A stretch of DNA of 64,000 nucleotides from assembly GCA_037576195.1 (NCBI GenBank), contig CM075102.1:620001-684000 (forward strand), in the 5' to 3' direction. This stretch comes from Phytoseiulus persimilis (lineage: Eukaryota > Arthropoda > Arachnida > Mesostigmata > Phytoseiidae). How positions within the stretch are numbered: position 1 is the first letter of the stretch; the number at the start of each line of letters is the position of its first letter. Below the pieces are notes generated by a model. The model was not told the DNA's origin, did not search any database, and worked only from the letters and a program-made list of their open reading frames with translations. The translations under genes and the position numbers were made by a program. This document shows, one piece after another, positions 1 to 10,564 of this stretch.

Positions 1-327
1 CAGCGTCAGCGAGGAGTTCACAACATTCAACTCAGAGACGTTGCGGCAGCTTCCGATGAGCGTTTTCATGCTCTCCGACCCGGACCAGCAGTCGGAGAGA
101 TCCAGAGAACGCACTTCCGATGCTCTGGGGGAAACGAATTGCAACAACGATCCGGTGATGTTGTTACTCCTTATGCGCTCCAAGGAGGACAAGCTCTGGC
201 AGACCGCCTGGAGGCGGGGATGGGCGGCGGCGAATGAACACAACGACCCTTGTCCGAGGAACTTCGAGAGATGATCCAGCATCTCATTGGGGAGATCCAT
301 CAGCTGCGTGAACGACCTGGACGCCAT
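1..327 (-). CDS. F-box/LRR protein, copy 1 (5' part only)
   Basis: This is the N-terminal 109 codons of the F-box/LRR gene, reading leftward from the ATG at 327-325 and leaving the window at base 1. The F-box lies at about residues 7-45 and carries the LPNEML signature; the leucine-rich region follows. By family knowledge such proteins are substrate receptors of SCF ubiquitin ligases, binding SKP1 through the F-box and the substrate through the LRRs. The sequence is almost identical to copies 2 and 3, with one visible change to serine in the first LRR segment (the GNCRN of the other copies reads GSCRN). No stop or frameshift is visible, but the C-terminal three quarters lie outside the window, so integrity is unknown. 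Confidence 0.85.
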   Translation of the reverse strand, partial: MASRSFTQLMDLPNEMLDHLSKFLGQGSLCSFAAAHPRLQAVCQSLSSLERIRSNNITGSLLQFVSPRASEVRSLDLSDCWSGSESMKTLIGSCRNVSELNVVNSSLTL

Positions 328-386
328 TGCAGTAGAAGCGTAACTACGGAGCCACGAACGATGCACGAGCGAGCACACTACGCACT

Positions 387-422
387 AATGTGATCTATGC
401 CGCTGGAGCCGGTGGTTTTATC
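387..422 (-). promoter_or_regulatory. Core promoter of F-box copy 1 (TATA-like plus initiator)
   Basis: Read on the minus strand, a GATAAAA TATA-like box (416-422) stands about 29 bases upstream of the A of a TCACATT initiator-like motif (387-393). That is the canonical TATA-to-start spacing. The inferred leader is about 64 bases before the ATG at 327. The same pair at the same spacing occurs in copies 2, 3 and 6. The start site is inferred, not observed. Confidence 0.4.
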
Positions 423-1019
423 TCGATAACCCTCTCCGTATTCGGGCTCCCTCAGCTCGGACCGTGAGCGCCCTCTCGAGGAACCAGACACGGTTGGTGG
501 TCGCAGCGGCAGCCAACCCCCGCTTCAAGGTTCGTGAGGCGCCGTATTCGGAACCCCGGAAGCCCCATCGATCTCGGGTTGGCGGAAGCTCTCCCGAGGT
601 TGACTCTGGGGATGAGACCGTCGAAACTACTTTCTCACTTAAGAGAGTGGCCGAGGTACCGTTTGATACCTCTGATTTCCGATTGAGGAGGCCTCAGCGT
701 TCGTATGAATAAGCAAAACAGAACTACATGGAAGATGGAGAGCATCTTAAGCAATTTGTGCAGATGATTTCCAGTTCATGACCGAGCCCGTGAGATCCGC
801 CCATCTGGATTTGACTTCGAAATGGCCATGAATGAAGTGGCGAGACTCGGATACGAGTTTAGCTCTGATCCAAGATCGATACCATCGGAACCTCTGCTCG
901 ATTGTCAATGGTGACCATCGATATTCATTTAGTGTGTACCGTTCAATTTCATGCGACCCCGATTCAGAGGCGAGTGGTGTCAATAGATCCGAAATTCTTC
1001 CAGCGCGGAGCTTACAGCT

Positions 1020-1463
1020 TCATTCCCGTTCTACGGACGGCCTTACCAAGCGAAGTCTACGCGCGATGACAGAATCACAGTGTTCTAACACACAATCTTC
1101 GTGAGCTGGTTTAATCCTGATTTCGAGCTGGGAAACATGCTGGTGATGAGGGCAATCAACTCGTCGGATACTCTGGGGTGGGGTTATTCGAAGCCACCAC
1201 TCCGCTTCAATCGCTCGGAAGTCCATTACAGTCAGCGTTTTTCGTGGAAGCGATTCATTGCATTTGAAAGATAAGCTCGGGTTTTGTTCGGAGCTCCTAG
1301 AGGGATTCCACTTTTGGGCATGCTGAAGAATGAGAAGCGCGGCTCGATTGCACGATTGACCCACCGCATTGTTGGGGTCGGAAATCGACAGCGGTGGTGA
1401 AATGAAGTTCATGAATTCGAAATTGTTTCTCCACCGGTACATCGATGTACTCACAGAGAACAT
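1020..1463 (-). other. Unrecognised ORF in the duplicated 5' flank (147 codons)
   Basis: This open frame on the F-box strand recurs in unit 6 (61414-61857). It is interrupted in unit 2 by a transposon insertion at 20295 and shortened in unit 3. It begins with a non-ATG or weak start and matches no family I can name with confidence. Preservation in units 1 and 6 may simply reflect recent duplication. Shorter recurrent frames at 747-983 and 1691-1915 (74 codons) have the same status. An old exon of an unknown gene or chance openness are both possible. Confidence 0.15.
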
Positions 1464-2154
1464 CAGAGCACCCCGCCCGCGTTCAGAAGCAACGGACTCC
1501 AGAACATGGGAACCAACAAACGCATCGATCGCTCTCGTTGTTTACGCCATCGACAGTTCGATAGCTCCACCGTTACAGAATGTAAGAGAATATAGCTTAT
1601 TTTCCTACAATATTTGATGTATGAAATTTAATTCTCATAAAATCTTGAAAACTAAATTTTCAATACGTACTATTCAATTCTCGAAATCTGTCACCCAGTG
1701 ATTTCTGACAACACTTGATCTTTTACTGACCAGAACTGTCCGACGGGGATTCGGAAAACTCTGTGTGGCATCGATAGAGGGTCCCGAAGCATGAAACAAA
1801 ACACATGAGTTTTCGGCAGGTGGGCCTGCCTTGGATTGTTTCGCCTGCGGTTACGTATGAAGCTCGGAAAGGCCTTCAGCATCAGCAGGAGCGCCATACC
1901 GTCACACATGATCATTATGAAAATAAAGCGAAATAAATTGCAGCGAGCGTGTGCACGGGGTCTAGGGAATAAGGATGCGGTTTATTAACAAGATTCATTT
2001 ATCAGAAGTTACAGAAATTATATTCTACGTGGGAAAATATCGTTGCTCCTACGGAAACAGACAGAAAAAACAGATGGACAAGATAGAAAGTCGTATGTGT
2101 GAAACACATGGGAGACTTTGGTGATATGGTGGCACAGTATAAAAGGTAGCAGGT

Positions 2155-2830
2155 TGCAATTTGGTGGTGAGCAAGCTGCTTCGAACTTCAACAAGATTTC
2201 ATCGAGTGTTGGGAGCTAAACTTCGCATGCGGAGCACGTCTCTCCTCTGGCCGACGCGAATGTTCAGGAGCAGACAGTGCTCTGTGAGCCGTTTCGCGGA
2301 ATCCTTCCATTGTCGGGAACAGAAAAGATCCAACGGGTGCACGAGGCGAGTGGAGCCTTTGAGGAATATCTCCACATCTGCCGTCTTCGATCTGATACCA
2401 CTCCTCATCCTTGTGTCCGTCCCAGGAGTCTACATAGAGTTCGCATTTGCCGTCGTGCAGCCGACAAACTATCTCACGAAAAACGTTAGAGCTCCACTGT
2501 TCCACCAAATGCTTTGCTGACATTCCGGATATCGAACAAGTGATGTACAGATTTGGGAACCCCAGTGAGGTAGGAGCCACGCGCGGGCCGAACTCGTCGT
2601 TGACCTCTTACAGATTTCTGTACAACTTACCAGCCAAACACCCGCTCATGTTCAACAAGGGTTGGATCGTGTAGCTGTGCGTGAGCGGTCCTAGCGAAAA
2701 TGCCCATGTAGGATTCTCAGACGTCCTTCTGCCGCTCCGGATCTCGCTCGGCCGACAGTTCTGTTAGGTCTCTTGTGAATCTTCTTGGCGGGAGGCGATC
2801 TCAAGCCGATTGATTCTATTTGGAAATTGA
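2155..2830 (-). pseudogene. Degenerate DDE transposase, unit 1 copy
   Basis: Read leftward in shifting frames, the stretch shows the order typical of an animal DDE transposase family: a THSYT motif, a FGP segment, an SGM segment, a catalytic-like VDSWDG, then PKGSTRLVHPLDLF (the proline/threonine-PLD signature) and an RDVLRM segment. It is dead: a TAA interrupts the frame after GKLYRNL and several frameshifts follow. A deletion of about 93 bases, shared with units 2 and 3 but absent from unit 6, removes the region after RDVLRM. I recognise the family by motif order only and do not name it. Confidence 0.55.
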
Positions 2831-3229
2831 AATCTGTAGCACTCAGAACTGGAGGCAGGGAGCCGAACGATAAAATCGGATAAGTTCCAATCCGTGGAGC
2901 AAGCGAAAGACGGACTCGGCCGATGTTCCCATACCTCTTCAGTCCCTTCTCGGAGTTTGCGCTTGCACGATTCGACTCCTCCTGAATGGGATTCCCTGTT
3001 ATCCTGGGAAGGCTCCGAAAGGGTTTGTCAGCTCGGAAGGCTGCCACAAGGAGCTCTTGTCGCAACCAGGGCTTCGATACCTTGTTTCCTCGCTGCTCGT
3101 TATGCGATTCCTGGAATGTGTAACTGGTGCGTTCCGTGGGCGAGCCGAGGAAACATGAGATAGAATGAACTGAGTCCGGGACGGCTCCGTGATCTACATC
3201 GTCACGAATTCTGCACGGCTGAAACGAAT

Positions 3230-3385
3230 TATTTGCTCCGGGAATCCACGGAAATGATTCCGGGGTCGATTCGACAATACTCTTCGGGGCCCAAAGAGGT
3301 GATTCCGGGGTCGATCTGACCATCTTCCGGGGGATCCATGGAGGTGATGCCGAGTTCGATGCGACCATACTTCTTAGGCAGTACT
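3230..3385. repeat. Short minisatellite (GAGGTGATTCCGGGGTCGAT family)
   Basis: Two to three imperfect copies of an approximately 55-62-base unit occur, each containing a form of GATTCCGGGGTCGATCTGAC. Related arrays lie at 7565-7745, 22860-22945 and 37875-38045. Unit 2 has a shorter version of this array, so copy number changed after duplication. Confidence 0.6.
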
Positions 3386-3509
3386 TGGAAGCAATGGGAG
3401 TGGGAGTCATCATTCTTGTCTCCTTATCCTACATCGTATCCTCGCGAGCCATTTGCTTGGTGGTGTTCCGTTGTGTATGATGAGAAGAGTGCCGGTGGGT
3501 GTGCCGTGG

Positions 3510-6310
3510 TCAGTGGCGAACGTGTACCGTTGTATGTGTTGAGCTAAGTTTCCGCTGCTCGGACCTGAAAACCTCCCGCATCCGGTCCATGAGAGTCCGT
3601 CGGTCCTTCGGCGGTGTCCAGAGCCGCTGTCGGGCCCCTTCTTCCGCTTCAGCCGTCCGACGTATTTCGGAGTTTCCGACGAGTCGCGCCCTCCGATCTT
3701 CCTCCCTCGCCGTTTTTCCAACATGATTCTCTCGAAATGCCCCGAAACATGATCCCATTCTTCCCACCCCCTGAGCCCATACGTCTGACTCCCCTATTTT
3801 GACCACGAAGGTCTGAAGCTGACCATGCCCCGTGAGAGTATGGGTTGTCCCGTAGTTGAGCTCCCCGTGCTCGCAGTCCACCCACTTTTTCAAGTTTCTT
3901 AGGAGATGCCTCGTCCATTTCCCCTTCGACTCCCCTATAAGACCCGCCTCCCATTCACGCTGCCATGCCTCCATGGTCTTCTCCCTCGGCATGCCAACCC
4001 TCAGTACCCCGTCCTACGCAAGGCTCCACAATGTTGGGCCCGAGATGGAACCCCGTGGGACCCCCACCGTGATTTTAAAATTCCCCCCTTCCAGAACGAT
4101 TCCCCTCTCGCTCAGATACGACGAAATAACCCGCATTAAGTTCTCCAAGGAGCCCCTGTCCCCCATGGCCCGCAAAATTTTTCCCCTTTCCAGCGAGTTG
4201 AACGCGTTCTTGACATCGAGCAACACCAACAAGACGAAACTCCTAGTCTTTGAGCACTTCACCCCCTCCTCCATCGCCCGGCTGATAACCCATCTCACTG
4301 TCTCGACCGTCGATAGACCCCTCCTGAAACCATATTGGCTCCCCGATAGCGCCCCCAGATCCTCGATCTCCACGTGCAGTTGGATTGGATTGGATTTATT
4401 TCGATCTTCCATATGCACATATGGTCCCTTTCATTACAGGGGTGAGTCGTATTGCGTTCACAGATCTTGTCGCTCCCAGTTAGTTAGGGTCAACTTCGTC
4501 TTTCGCAGAACTTCATGTTTGCTATTGGGTGAGAGTCCAATTTGGATGAGAAACTCCTCTGTGGGAAAGTTCTTTCCTCGCACCGCAAGACTACGTGTCT
4601 GTCTGTTTCGGGTGCTCCACATCTTGAACAGTTGATGTCGATGGAGGAATCGCGGTTGTGTTGCCGGGTCTTGGTGTTTAGCATTCCTGCCCTGGTGAAC
4701 GCTAAGAGTTGGCTTCCGCGGGAGTTATCGTACAGTCCGGGGCTGATTCCTCTAGTCTCTTTGTATCGTCGGTATGTACTCAGTGTGGATTTGGACTCCA
4801 TCCTGTCTCTCCAGGTGTCGTCCAACTCATTCCGCACCCTCAGTTTGAGTTCTTTGCGGAACGCCTTCCACATCAGCTTGCCGGATGTGTCTTCGGCCAG
4901 TCGGATGTCCCCACATTCGAATTGCATGCTCGGTTTTTTGAGTCTCTCGGATGCTTCGATTTTGGTTTTGGCGAAATCGGTGGCCTCGAGGACAAGTTTT
5001 GCAGTCTTTCGACGATGACATTTTCAAACAACTTCCCGAAGCTATCCAGGAGGCAAATCAGCCACTGCCCTCCTTCCCCTCCCTTTGGTATGAGCACTAG
5101 CCCCGACCTCTTCCTAGGCAGCGGGAACCCCCTCCCTCACCAGCTGATTGAAAAAATCCCCCACCAATCTGGGCCATCTACTGGCCAAGAGCTTCATCAC
5201 CTCATCGGGAATTCCGTCCGGCCCTGGCGCTTCACGCGTCGCCAGTCCGTCAGCTGCCCGAATTATCTCCTCCAAAGTTACCTCTGGAATCATCCGTCCC
5301 CGATTCTGGATACCCATTCTCCCGGTCCCGTCGGTACCCCCCTTCCGCTCTGGGCGCTCGGCGAAAAGCCCCCGAATTGTTTCCTGCAATTTTTCACCAG
5401 CCACCTTCGGTCCCTTCCTCGCGAATTTTCCCATTACAATTTTATACGGCTTTTCCCATACGACTTTTCCTCCCTCCTAAACCAAGTCACTCCAGGTCCT
5501 CGCGTTGCTCCTCCTTATGCTAGCCCTCAGTAACCGCCGTGCCTTCCTATACAAGGCCATTTGCTTGGTATATGTGGCCCGCCCCTCAGCTCCACGGTCT
5601 CGACGTCCCAGCCAGTTCGCCGTTCTACTGGCGGTCCTTTGTGGGCGGATGCAACGTTCGCGCAGAGCGGCCACTTCCTCGTTCCACCAGTAAATCGGTC
5701 GATTCATCCCCTGGCGAGGGAACTTTCCAGCATCTCGGCGCTCAAGTGGACCCCGTTTAAGTTCCTGCAGTGCCTATCGATGAAGTCCTTCACCCTGGCA
5801 AGATCTAGCTGCCTGAACTGCGAGCTCCCACCCGACCTCGACTGCCTTAAGTGGTCCCCCTCCCGCACCGTGAAAATTATACACCGGTGGTCGCTCCCGT
5901 TTGCCATCGTTAAATCTATGAAAGACTCACCCCTGACTGCCGAGAAAGTCAGACACTCCCGTCGTCGAGTATGACAAAGTCGTTCCCAGCCATCCAGTCT
6001 TCTAGGTACCTCCGTCTCACATCTGTGTGTCGGTTGCCCCAGTCAGCCCCCGTTGCGTTGAAGTCCCCCGTGATGAAAATCTTCTTCCCTCTGTGGCCAA
6101 CGACACACTGTCGGAGCTCCCCGAGAAAACTATTGAAGTCATCTAGGGGCCTGTTTGGCGACAAAAAGCACGATTAGCAAACCTCGATGCCATCGATCTC
6201 CATCCAGAAGAAGCCACTACCCCCGCCCGTTCCTCTCAGTTTCAGTGACCCATTGTTATCGTTGGAAACGTGGAATTGTGCCGCTTGATCTTCACTGTAA
6301 ATCAAGATCA
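3510..6310 (-). pseudogene. R1-like LINE ORF2 relic (endonuclease and RT)
   Basis: Reading leftward from about 6310 are: an APE endonuclease with a GDFNATG motif (about 6080) and a SDHR motif (about 5890); the YWWNEEV linker (about 5690); RT fingers with APGPDGIP (about 5230), LIPKGG (about 5095) and LLDSFGKLFE; the QYGFRRGLST and LLVLLDVKNAFNS segments (about 4330-4220); VPRGSISGPTLW (about 4035); and a C-terminal LTGHG motif (about 3845). The palm segment that should carry FADD is deleted, joining the VPRGS region directly to the C-terminal domain. Stops and frameshifts are many. Unit 2 has the same deletion, so the element was dead before duplication. A second LINE's 3' end is inserted at 4381-4998. 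Confidence 0.85.
4381..4998 (-). mobile_element. 5'-truncated LINE 3' end inserted in the R1-like LINE
   Basis: The fragment encodes the C-terminal end of a LINE of the same family as 49571-56615. It includes the DNSRGS segment and a C-terminal zinc-knuckle-like CSRCG...H...C motif. Its 3' end (left) carries GATCGAAATAAA followed by short ATCCA repeats. TGCAGT occurs on both sides (about 4375 and 5005), a likely short target duplication. The insertion splits the RT between ERLQ and VEIEDLG. Confidence 0.75.
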
Positions 6311-6735
6311 CTGTGGATTCATCAGACGAGACGGAAAAAACGTGTTGCTCTCAGGAATACTGCATAAAAACTTCTTTTTACTTTAGATGGTTGTGTGTTG
6401 CCTTGGCGGCGCTGCCTGATCACTTACTGATCATGGCTATGAGAGAGGGGGAGGGGGGGGAGCAGAGTGACGGCATGGTTCAATCCTCAACACTTCCTCC
6501 TGAGCCAGCCTTCGCTCGGTTAACGCACTGCACACCGATCTCAGCACAAAACCTTTCGAAACGCGAACGACCGAGTGGCTTCGTCATTGCATCCACTAGC
6601 TGATTCGTACCTTCGATATGTTTGATCCTGACGTATCCATTGAGATGCTTCTCTCGGACGAAAAAATGACGGACATGCTTAAAGCGCTTATGATACTCGG
6701 GGTTCTTCGAGAGCTTTACCGCGCTAGCACTGTCG

Positions 6736-6905
6736 GTGAGTACCCACGACCCCGAAAATTCGACCCCGAAACAAATGACCCCGAAAAGAATGATCCCGAA
6801 ACAAATGACCCCGAAAAGAATGATCCCGAAAAAACGTTCCCGAAAACAGGGACCCCGAAATCCAGGACCCCGAAAACCTCCTCTCCCAACAGGGGAGTGC
6901 TTGAA
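6736..6905 (+). repeat. Left inverted terminus with GACCCCGAAA tandem units
   Basis: About eight units of GACCCCGAAA or ATCCCGAAA plus a 6-9-base spacer are present, followed by a CTCTCCCAA segment that pairs with the matching segment of the right terminus near 8260. Confidence 0.8.
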
Positions 6906-7254
6906 GCCGTTCTAGCGGGACTGAACTTTCGTTTCGTTCGGGTGGCTCTCTCCCGCACAACTGGACAAAATACATATAGATTGCAGGTTGACGAGCTTCA
7001 GTGTTGGATTTTTCAGGATTGTGTGATTCCTATGGTCTATACAGAAAACTTGAATCTCAAATATCATTGAGCTCTGCATTCAACGTCCTCGAAAGGACAA
7101 GAGGATAATTTTATTCGAGGAGGGAAGAGAAACTGTAACTCAGACGTCTCCCTCACTCCGCTCAAGTGACGCGGCTAGCCTCTCTTGCCGCTCAGTCAAT
7201 GAACTTTTTCCCTATGAGTCGATATTTAGCAACCAGCCGACCTTCGCGCGATTG

Positions 7255-7800
7255 GACTGCGGTTACTGACATGGAGGCACTTTTCTCTGTTGCAGTTCCC
7301 TCTATACTGATCAAAAATTTTGACTGAAATGGTGTTAGTCGTCGCGGATCGCAATATGTCTTTGGCTGTCTCTGGAGTTCTTCTCGCTGGTCTTACTCCA
7401 GCTTCATGAATATGGCATTGAATCGCTCCGTCGTGCTTGTATAGAGCTCGTTTTGTGGTTTGCGTTTCAGCTCCTCGAAATTGACGTTGAATCGTTTTGC
7501 CGGATGTTTCTGAAGCCCTCCTCGTGGATTGCGTATCAGCTCCTTGTAGGCTCTCGTAGACACTCGTAGACGTCAAATCGACATCCGAATCACCTCGATA
7601 GACCCCGAAAAGTATGGTCAGATCGATCCCGGAATCACCTCCTTGGACCCAGAAAAGTATGGTCAGATCGATCACGAAATCACCTCCTTAGACCCAGAAA
7701 AGTATGGTCAGATCGATCCCGGAATCACCTCCTTGGCTTCCAGAAAAAGTGCGGACAAACAGACAAACTGACAAACTTACAGACGAAGCCGATTATATAT
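7255..7800 (+). repeat. Dispersed repeat R fragment with 62-bp minisatellite
   Basis: Positions 7255-7560 match 49310-49565, 56615-56800 and the inverse of 38060-38420. The stretch 7565-7745 holds three tandem copies of an approximately 62-bp unit containing AAAAGTATGGTCAGATCGAT. The array is followed by ACAAACAGACAAACTGACAA-type repeats. Confidence 0.7.
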
Positions 7801-8214
7801 AGTAAGGATACCAAACACAGATGAGCTCCGATATTCTTGCTCCCGGATATGAGATCTCCTATCAAAGACTCGATTCTCTGAGAGAAAATCCCGATTGATC
7901 CCCTGCAGGAAGGAATTCAAGTGTTCTGCCACACGGACCCGAGGATTGATTCCGGGTATGAGCGGAGCATTTTCCTTCAAAACCTAACAGCGCCGAGAGA
8001 CGAGTAGAGATGGTAATTGAATTCACTCTGTCTTTAGCATTGATCTAGAGCAATCGCTTGCGGTTGAAACATCGTTGAGAGAGTCGAAAGTGGCTCTCCA
8101 ATGAGACCCAGTGTTATCTGACACTCTACCGACCTCCGTCATCACTCATGTGGAGGAATCCATCTATTTCAACTTGGACGGAGTGAGAGAGCAGGCTAGC
8201 AAAACAAAGCAACA

Positions 8215-8377
8215 GCTCTATCTCGCTAAGGCAGCGTTGACCGCTTCGATTTTGGGAGAGGGTGTTTTCGGGGACCTGGGTTTCGGGTTCTTTGATTTCG
8301 GGGTCGTTTGTTTCGGGATCATCGTTTTCGGGGTCATGTGTTTCGGGGTCGAATTTTCGGGGTCCCGGACCATAACC
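8215..8377 (-). repeat. Right inverted terminus with GACCCCGAAA tandem units
   Basis: This is the reverse complement of the left terminus, with diverged unit number and spacers. It happens to be open in the Copia frame, which is why that frame runs into a proline-lysine-rich tail. Confidence 0.8.
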
Positions 8378-8998
8378 GCACTGTCGACGTACAGAACCGG
8401 AGGAGTCTCGACGGATTCATTCAACTCACTCAGTAAACGTCTCAGCCATATGAGCTCCTCTGTAGCTTCGCTCGCTGCCACAATTTCCGCCTCGGTTGTG
8501 GACAAGGCGACTGTTTTCTGGAGTTGACTGCACCAGGATACGGCGCCACCGGCAAAAATGGACACCATTCCAGAAGTTGAACCCCTCGTACGCTTGTCTC
8601 CGGCAAAATCGGCGTCACTGTAGACCTTCAGTGAATCTCTCCCCCTTCTGTAGCAGATTCCGAGATCTCTCGTTCCTTGTAGACAACGGAAGATTCGCTT
8701 CACTTCGTTCCAGCTGGTTTTCGACGGCCTCTCCATAGTACGCGCAGCCTTTCTCGCGGCGTTCGCAATATCCGGACGCGATGCGGTCATGGGATACAGA
8801 AGACAACCAACCGCTTGTCGATATGGAACAGTTCCTGAAACATGCTTAACATTCTCGACTTCATCTTGGGTCGCGGAAGTCGAGACTCGATTGCTTTCAG
8901 ACACCCCAAACTGCTCGAGAATCTTTGTGACGTACTTTCCCTGACTTAGACATATGGAGCCATCGCTTTGGCGACTGATTTGCATCCCAAGAAAGTTT

Positions 8999-9021
8999 CC
9001 CCCCCCCCCCCCCCCCCCCCC
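8999..9021. repeat. Poly-C tract, 23 bases
   Basis: This uninterrupted C run lies in the Copia RT region between the TVGSG and NFLGM segments, where relatives have no glycine run. It is either a real expansion or an assembly length error. Confidence 0.8.
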
Positions 9022-9169
9022 GCTCCCGACAGTTATTTTGAATTCGCCTGTGAGCTGGGTCAGGAACAGATCAATTTCCTCCCGATCGCTGCCCACGATC
9101 AACCCATCGTCGACATAGATCGCGACATATAAATAGTTTCTACCGCGCTGACGATGAAATAGGCCTGTT

Positions 9170-9934
9170 GTTCATCCGAAACGTTCCATACTATACCGAG
9201 GTCCAATTTTCTCCCGAAAGTCTCGGCTATTTTCGAATTCGGTCTCTCTCGATTCAGGAGCACGAAAGGTTTGCATTTGAATCCACCCGCCCTGGCCGTC
9301 AGCATATCTGTGATTCGCAGTTTATCGTGTCCGGTGGTTAACACAAGAACATCTCTCGATCTCTTGTGGGCTATCGTGAGCCTTTTGGATGAGTCGAGGA
9401 AAACTGCCGTTTCGTCAGATGCATAAATTTTGTGGTATTTATAGGCTTCGCGCAGTCTCGCAAAGTGCATCACAAACTTTATCACAGAAATCTTATATTT
9501 TCAGGTGCCTTCTGACAAACTGTAGTCGATAGCCTGCTGACGAAGTTGTGGCGATGCACAAACTTCTCCAGCCATCCCCTGCTGGCCTTGAAGTCTTTGG
9601 ACTCAATGCTCGCAGCGAACCTTCGGAGAATGCTTTGGAAGATTCTGACTTCTCTCGAGCGCTGCTCACGAACGAACTCTGCCACTTTGAGCTCGAGGTT
9701 TAAGTCCTTGACAGGGCGACCAGCGCCTGTGAGTTTCTTCTTGCAAGCCTCCGCCCGGAGAAGGTCTGCTCTCTGCTTGCTCCAGTCTCGAACTCGACTC
9801 CTCGTCACGCCGAATCTCTCTGAAGCCTTCTTCTTTGAAGTCTCTTCGGCATAGGCCACCACTTCAAGCTTGAACTTCGAAGAGTACGACTTCAGTCTCC
9901 GCGGCTGACTGTAGTGATCCGACTTCATCTCCAT
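9170..9934 (-). pseudogene. Pogo/Tigger-like transposase relic
   Basis: From an ATG at 9934 the frame encodes a helix-turn-helix region (KFKLEVVAYAEE...RFGVTRSRVRDW), then a second DNA-binding segment (KASRGWLEKFVHRH), which together resemble CENP-B-type DNA binding. After a frameshift near 9482 the DDE domain starts (YASDETAVFLD, TTGHDKLR, AGGFKCKPFVLL) and stops near 9170, where Copia sequence begins. The second and third catalytic residues are missing. Sequence from 9935 to 10308 shows no recognisable gene. Confidence 0.75.
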
Positions 9935-10313
9935 AATGCACTCACAAACAAAACGACCACTGTGAGGAATGAGGATGAATGAATAAGGGTTAAAATGGTG
10001 GGCGGGAGATATTGGATCTGGTTGGCCCTGTGTATCCGCAACAAATATCATCATCATCAGGGGAATAATCGGAGCCGCCAACCGTCTTCAAAGTGAGAGT
10101 GCGACGTCGCATTGAACCGTTTCTGATTGTTCGAAACCCAGGAGCGATCACGAGTATTTCACAGCCGTCCGGAATCTCTTCGTCGAAACATTTTTCTCCA
10201 TTCTCCCGACAAATCCTCCTGGCTATCGGATGTCCTTTGGATCGTTTCAAAGAGATTCAACTTACATTCGCGAAGATTTCTCGAAGCTGGCATCATCTGC
10301 ACCACAATGTGGG

Positions 10314-10564
10314 TGAAGGGAACGCAAAGCGGCTTGTTCGCTTTTTGGACGTTCTGTGAATCGAAAATTTCCCTCGATCGACTCGGAACTCTACATGCGG
10401 AAAAGCCTGTTTTTGAAGACGCCCGCTCGTCACTCGTGTAACGACTCTCTACAAGATTTTTATTATTGCTCTCTCCCGACGGCGACACATTACACAAACG
10501 TAGCGCGAGCAGTGTCGCCTCTTCACTCGCTCTCGTCGCAGGGAATCTCTTGGAATTATCGACA
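10314..10564 (-). repeat. BEL/Pao 3' LTR
   Basis: On the minus strand it starts TGTCGATAATTC and ends CCCTTCA. It differs from the other LTR by about a dozen scattered substitutions and by one wholly different block of about 25 bases near 10466-10492. Confidence 0.9.

Larger units (their letters stand above)
1..3413 (-). repeat. Segmental duplication unit 1 (F-box 5' flank)
   Basis: The flank upstream of copy 1 is repeated, mostly base for base, at about 19000-22995 (unit 2) and 25810-28779 (unit 3), and inverted at 60068-62529 (unit 6). It holds the promoter, an AT-rich stretch (1610-1690), a degenerate DDE transposase and a short minisatellite. It continues into an R1-like LINE that unit 2 also carries. 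Unit 1 groups with unit 3 around 1980-2100, where units 2 and 6 share a different sequence. Confidence 0.85.
6736..8377. mobile_element. Non-autonomous element with tandem-repeat inverted termini and 9-bp TSD
   Basis: The 1642-bp insert interrupts the Copia RNase H frame. GCACTGTCG is duplicated exactly on both sides (6727-6735 and 8378-8386), and removing the insert plus one copy restores YVDSASAVKL. The termini are imperfect inverted repeats of about 160 bp, each built from 16-19-bp units containing GACCCCGAAA. No transposase frame is visible inside. A 9-bp duplication with long inverted termini fits Mutator-like elements best, but no MULE transposase is present, so this is by analogy. The interior carries a piece of dispersed repeat R (7255-7800). 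Confidence 0.85.
6480..9165 (-). pseudogene. Copia-type LTR retrotransposon relic (RT and RNase H)
   Basis: On the minus strand are the RT catalytic YVDDG (about 9105), FLGMQI (about 9000), RPDIANAARKAAR, the RNase H entry YSDADFAGD (about 8610), STTEAEI and YVDSA (about 8385). After a 1.64-kb insertion the frame resumes with AVKLSKNPEYHKRFKH and TNQLVDAMTKPLG (6700-6560), ending near 6500. Ty1/copia elements carry RT and RNase H at the pol C terminus in this order. The N-terminal part (gag, protease, integrase) is missing; at about 9165 the element abuts a pogo relic. A 23-base C run expands a glycine tract within RT. Confidence 0.85.

Noticed and set aside
2605-2640. A tiny intron of about 27 bases (GTAAGT...AG) in the DDE relic of units 1-3 that unit 6 lacks
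   Set aside because: It is far below any known spliceosomal intron size; a simple deletion in unit 6 explains the difference, although the splice-like ends are noted.
2691-3413. A 240-codon gene in the 5' flank of units 1 and 2
   Set aside because: Its N-terminal part is the minisatellite and its C-terminal part overlaps, in a different frame, the DDE transposase relic; unit 3 does not keep it open.
6745-6890. A CRISPR-like array of GACCCCGAAA repeats
   Set aside because: Units are 16-19 bp with short variable spacers, sit in a eukaryotic transposon terminus and recur inverted at the other end; there is no leader or cas context.
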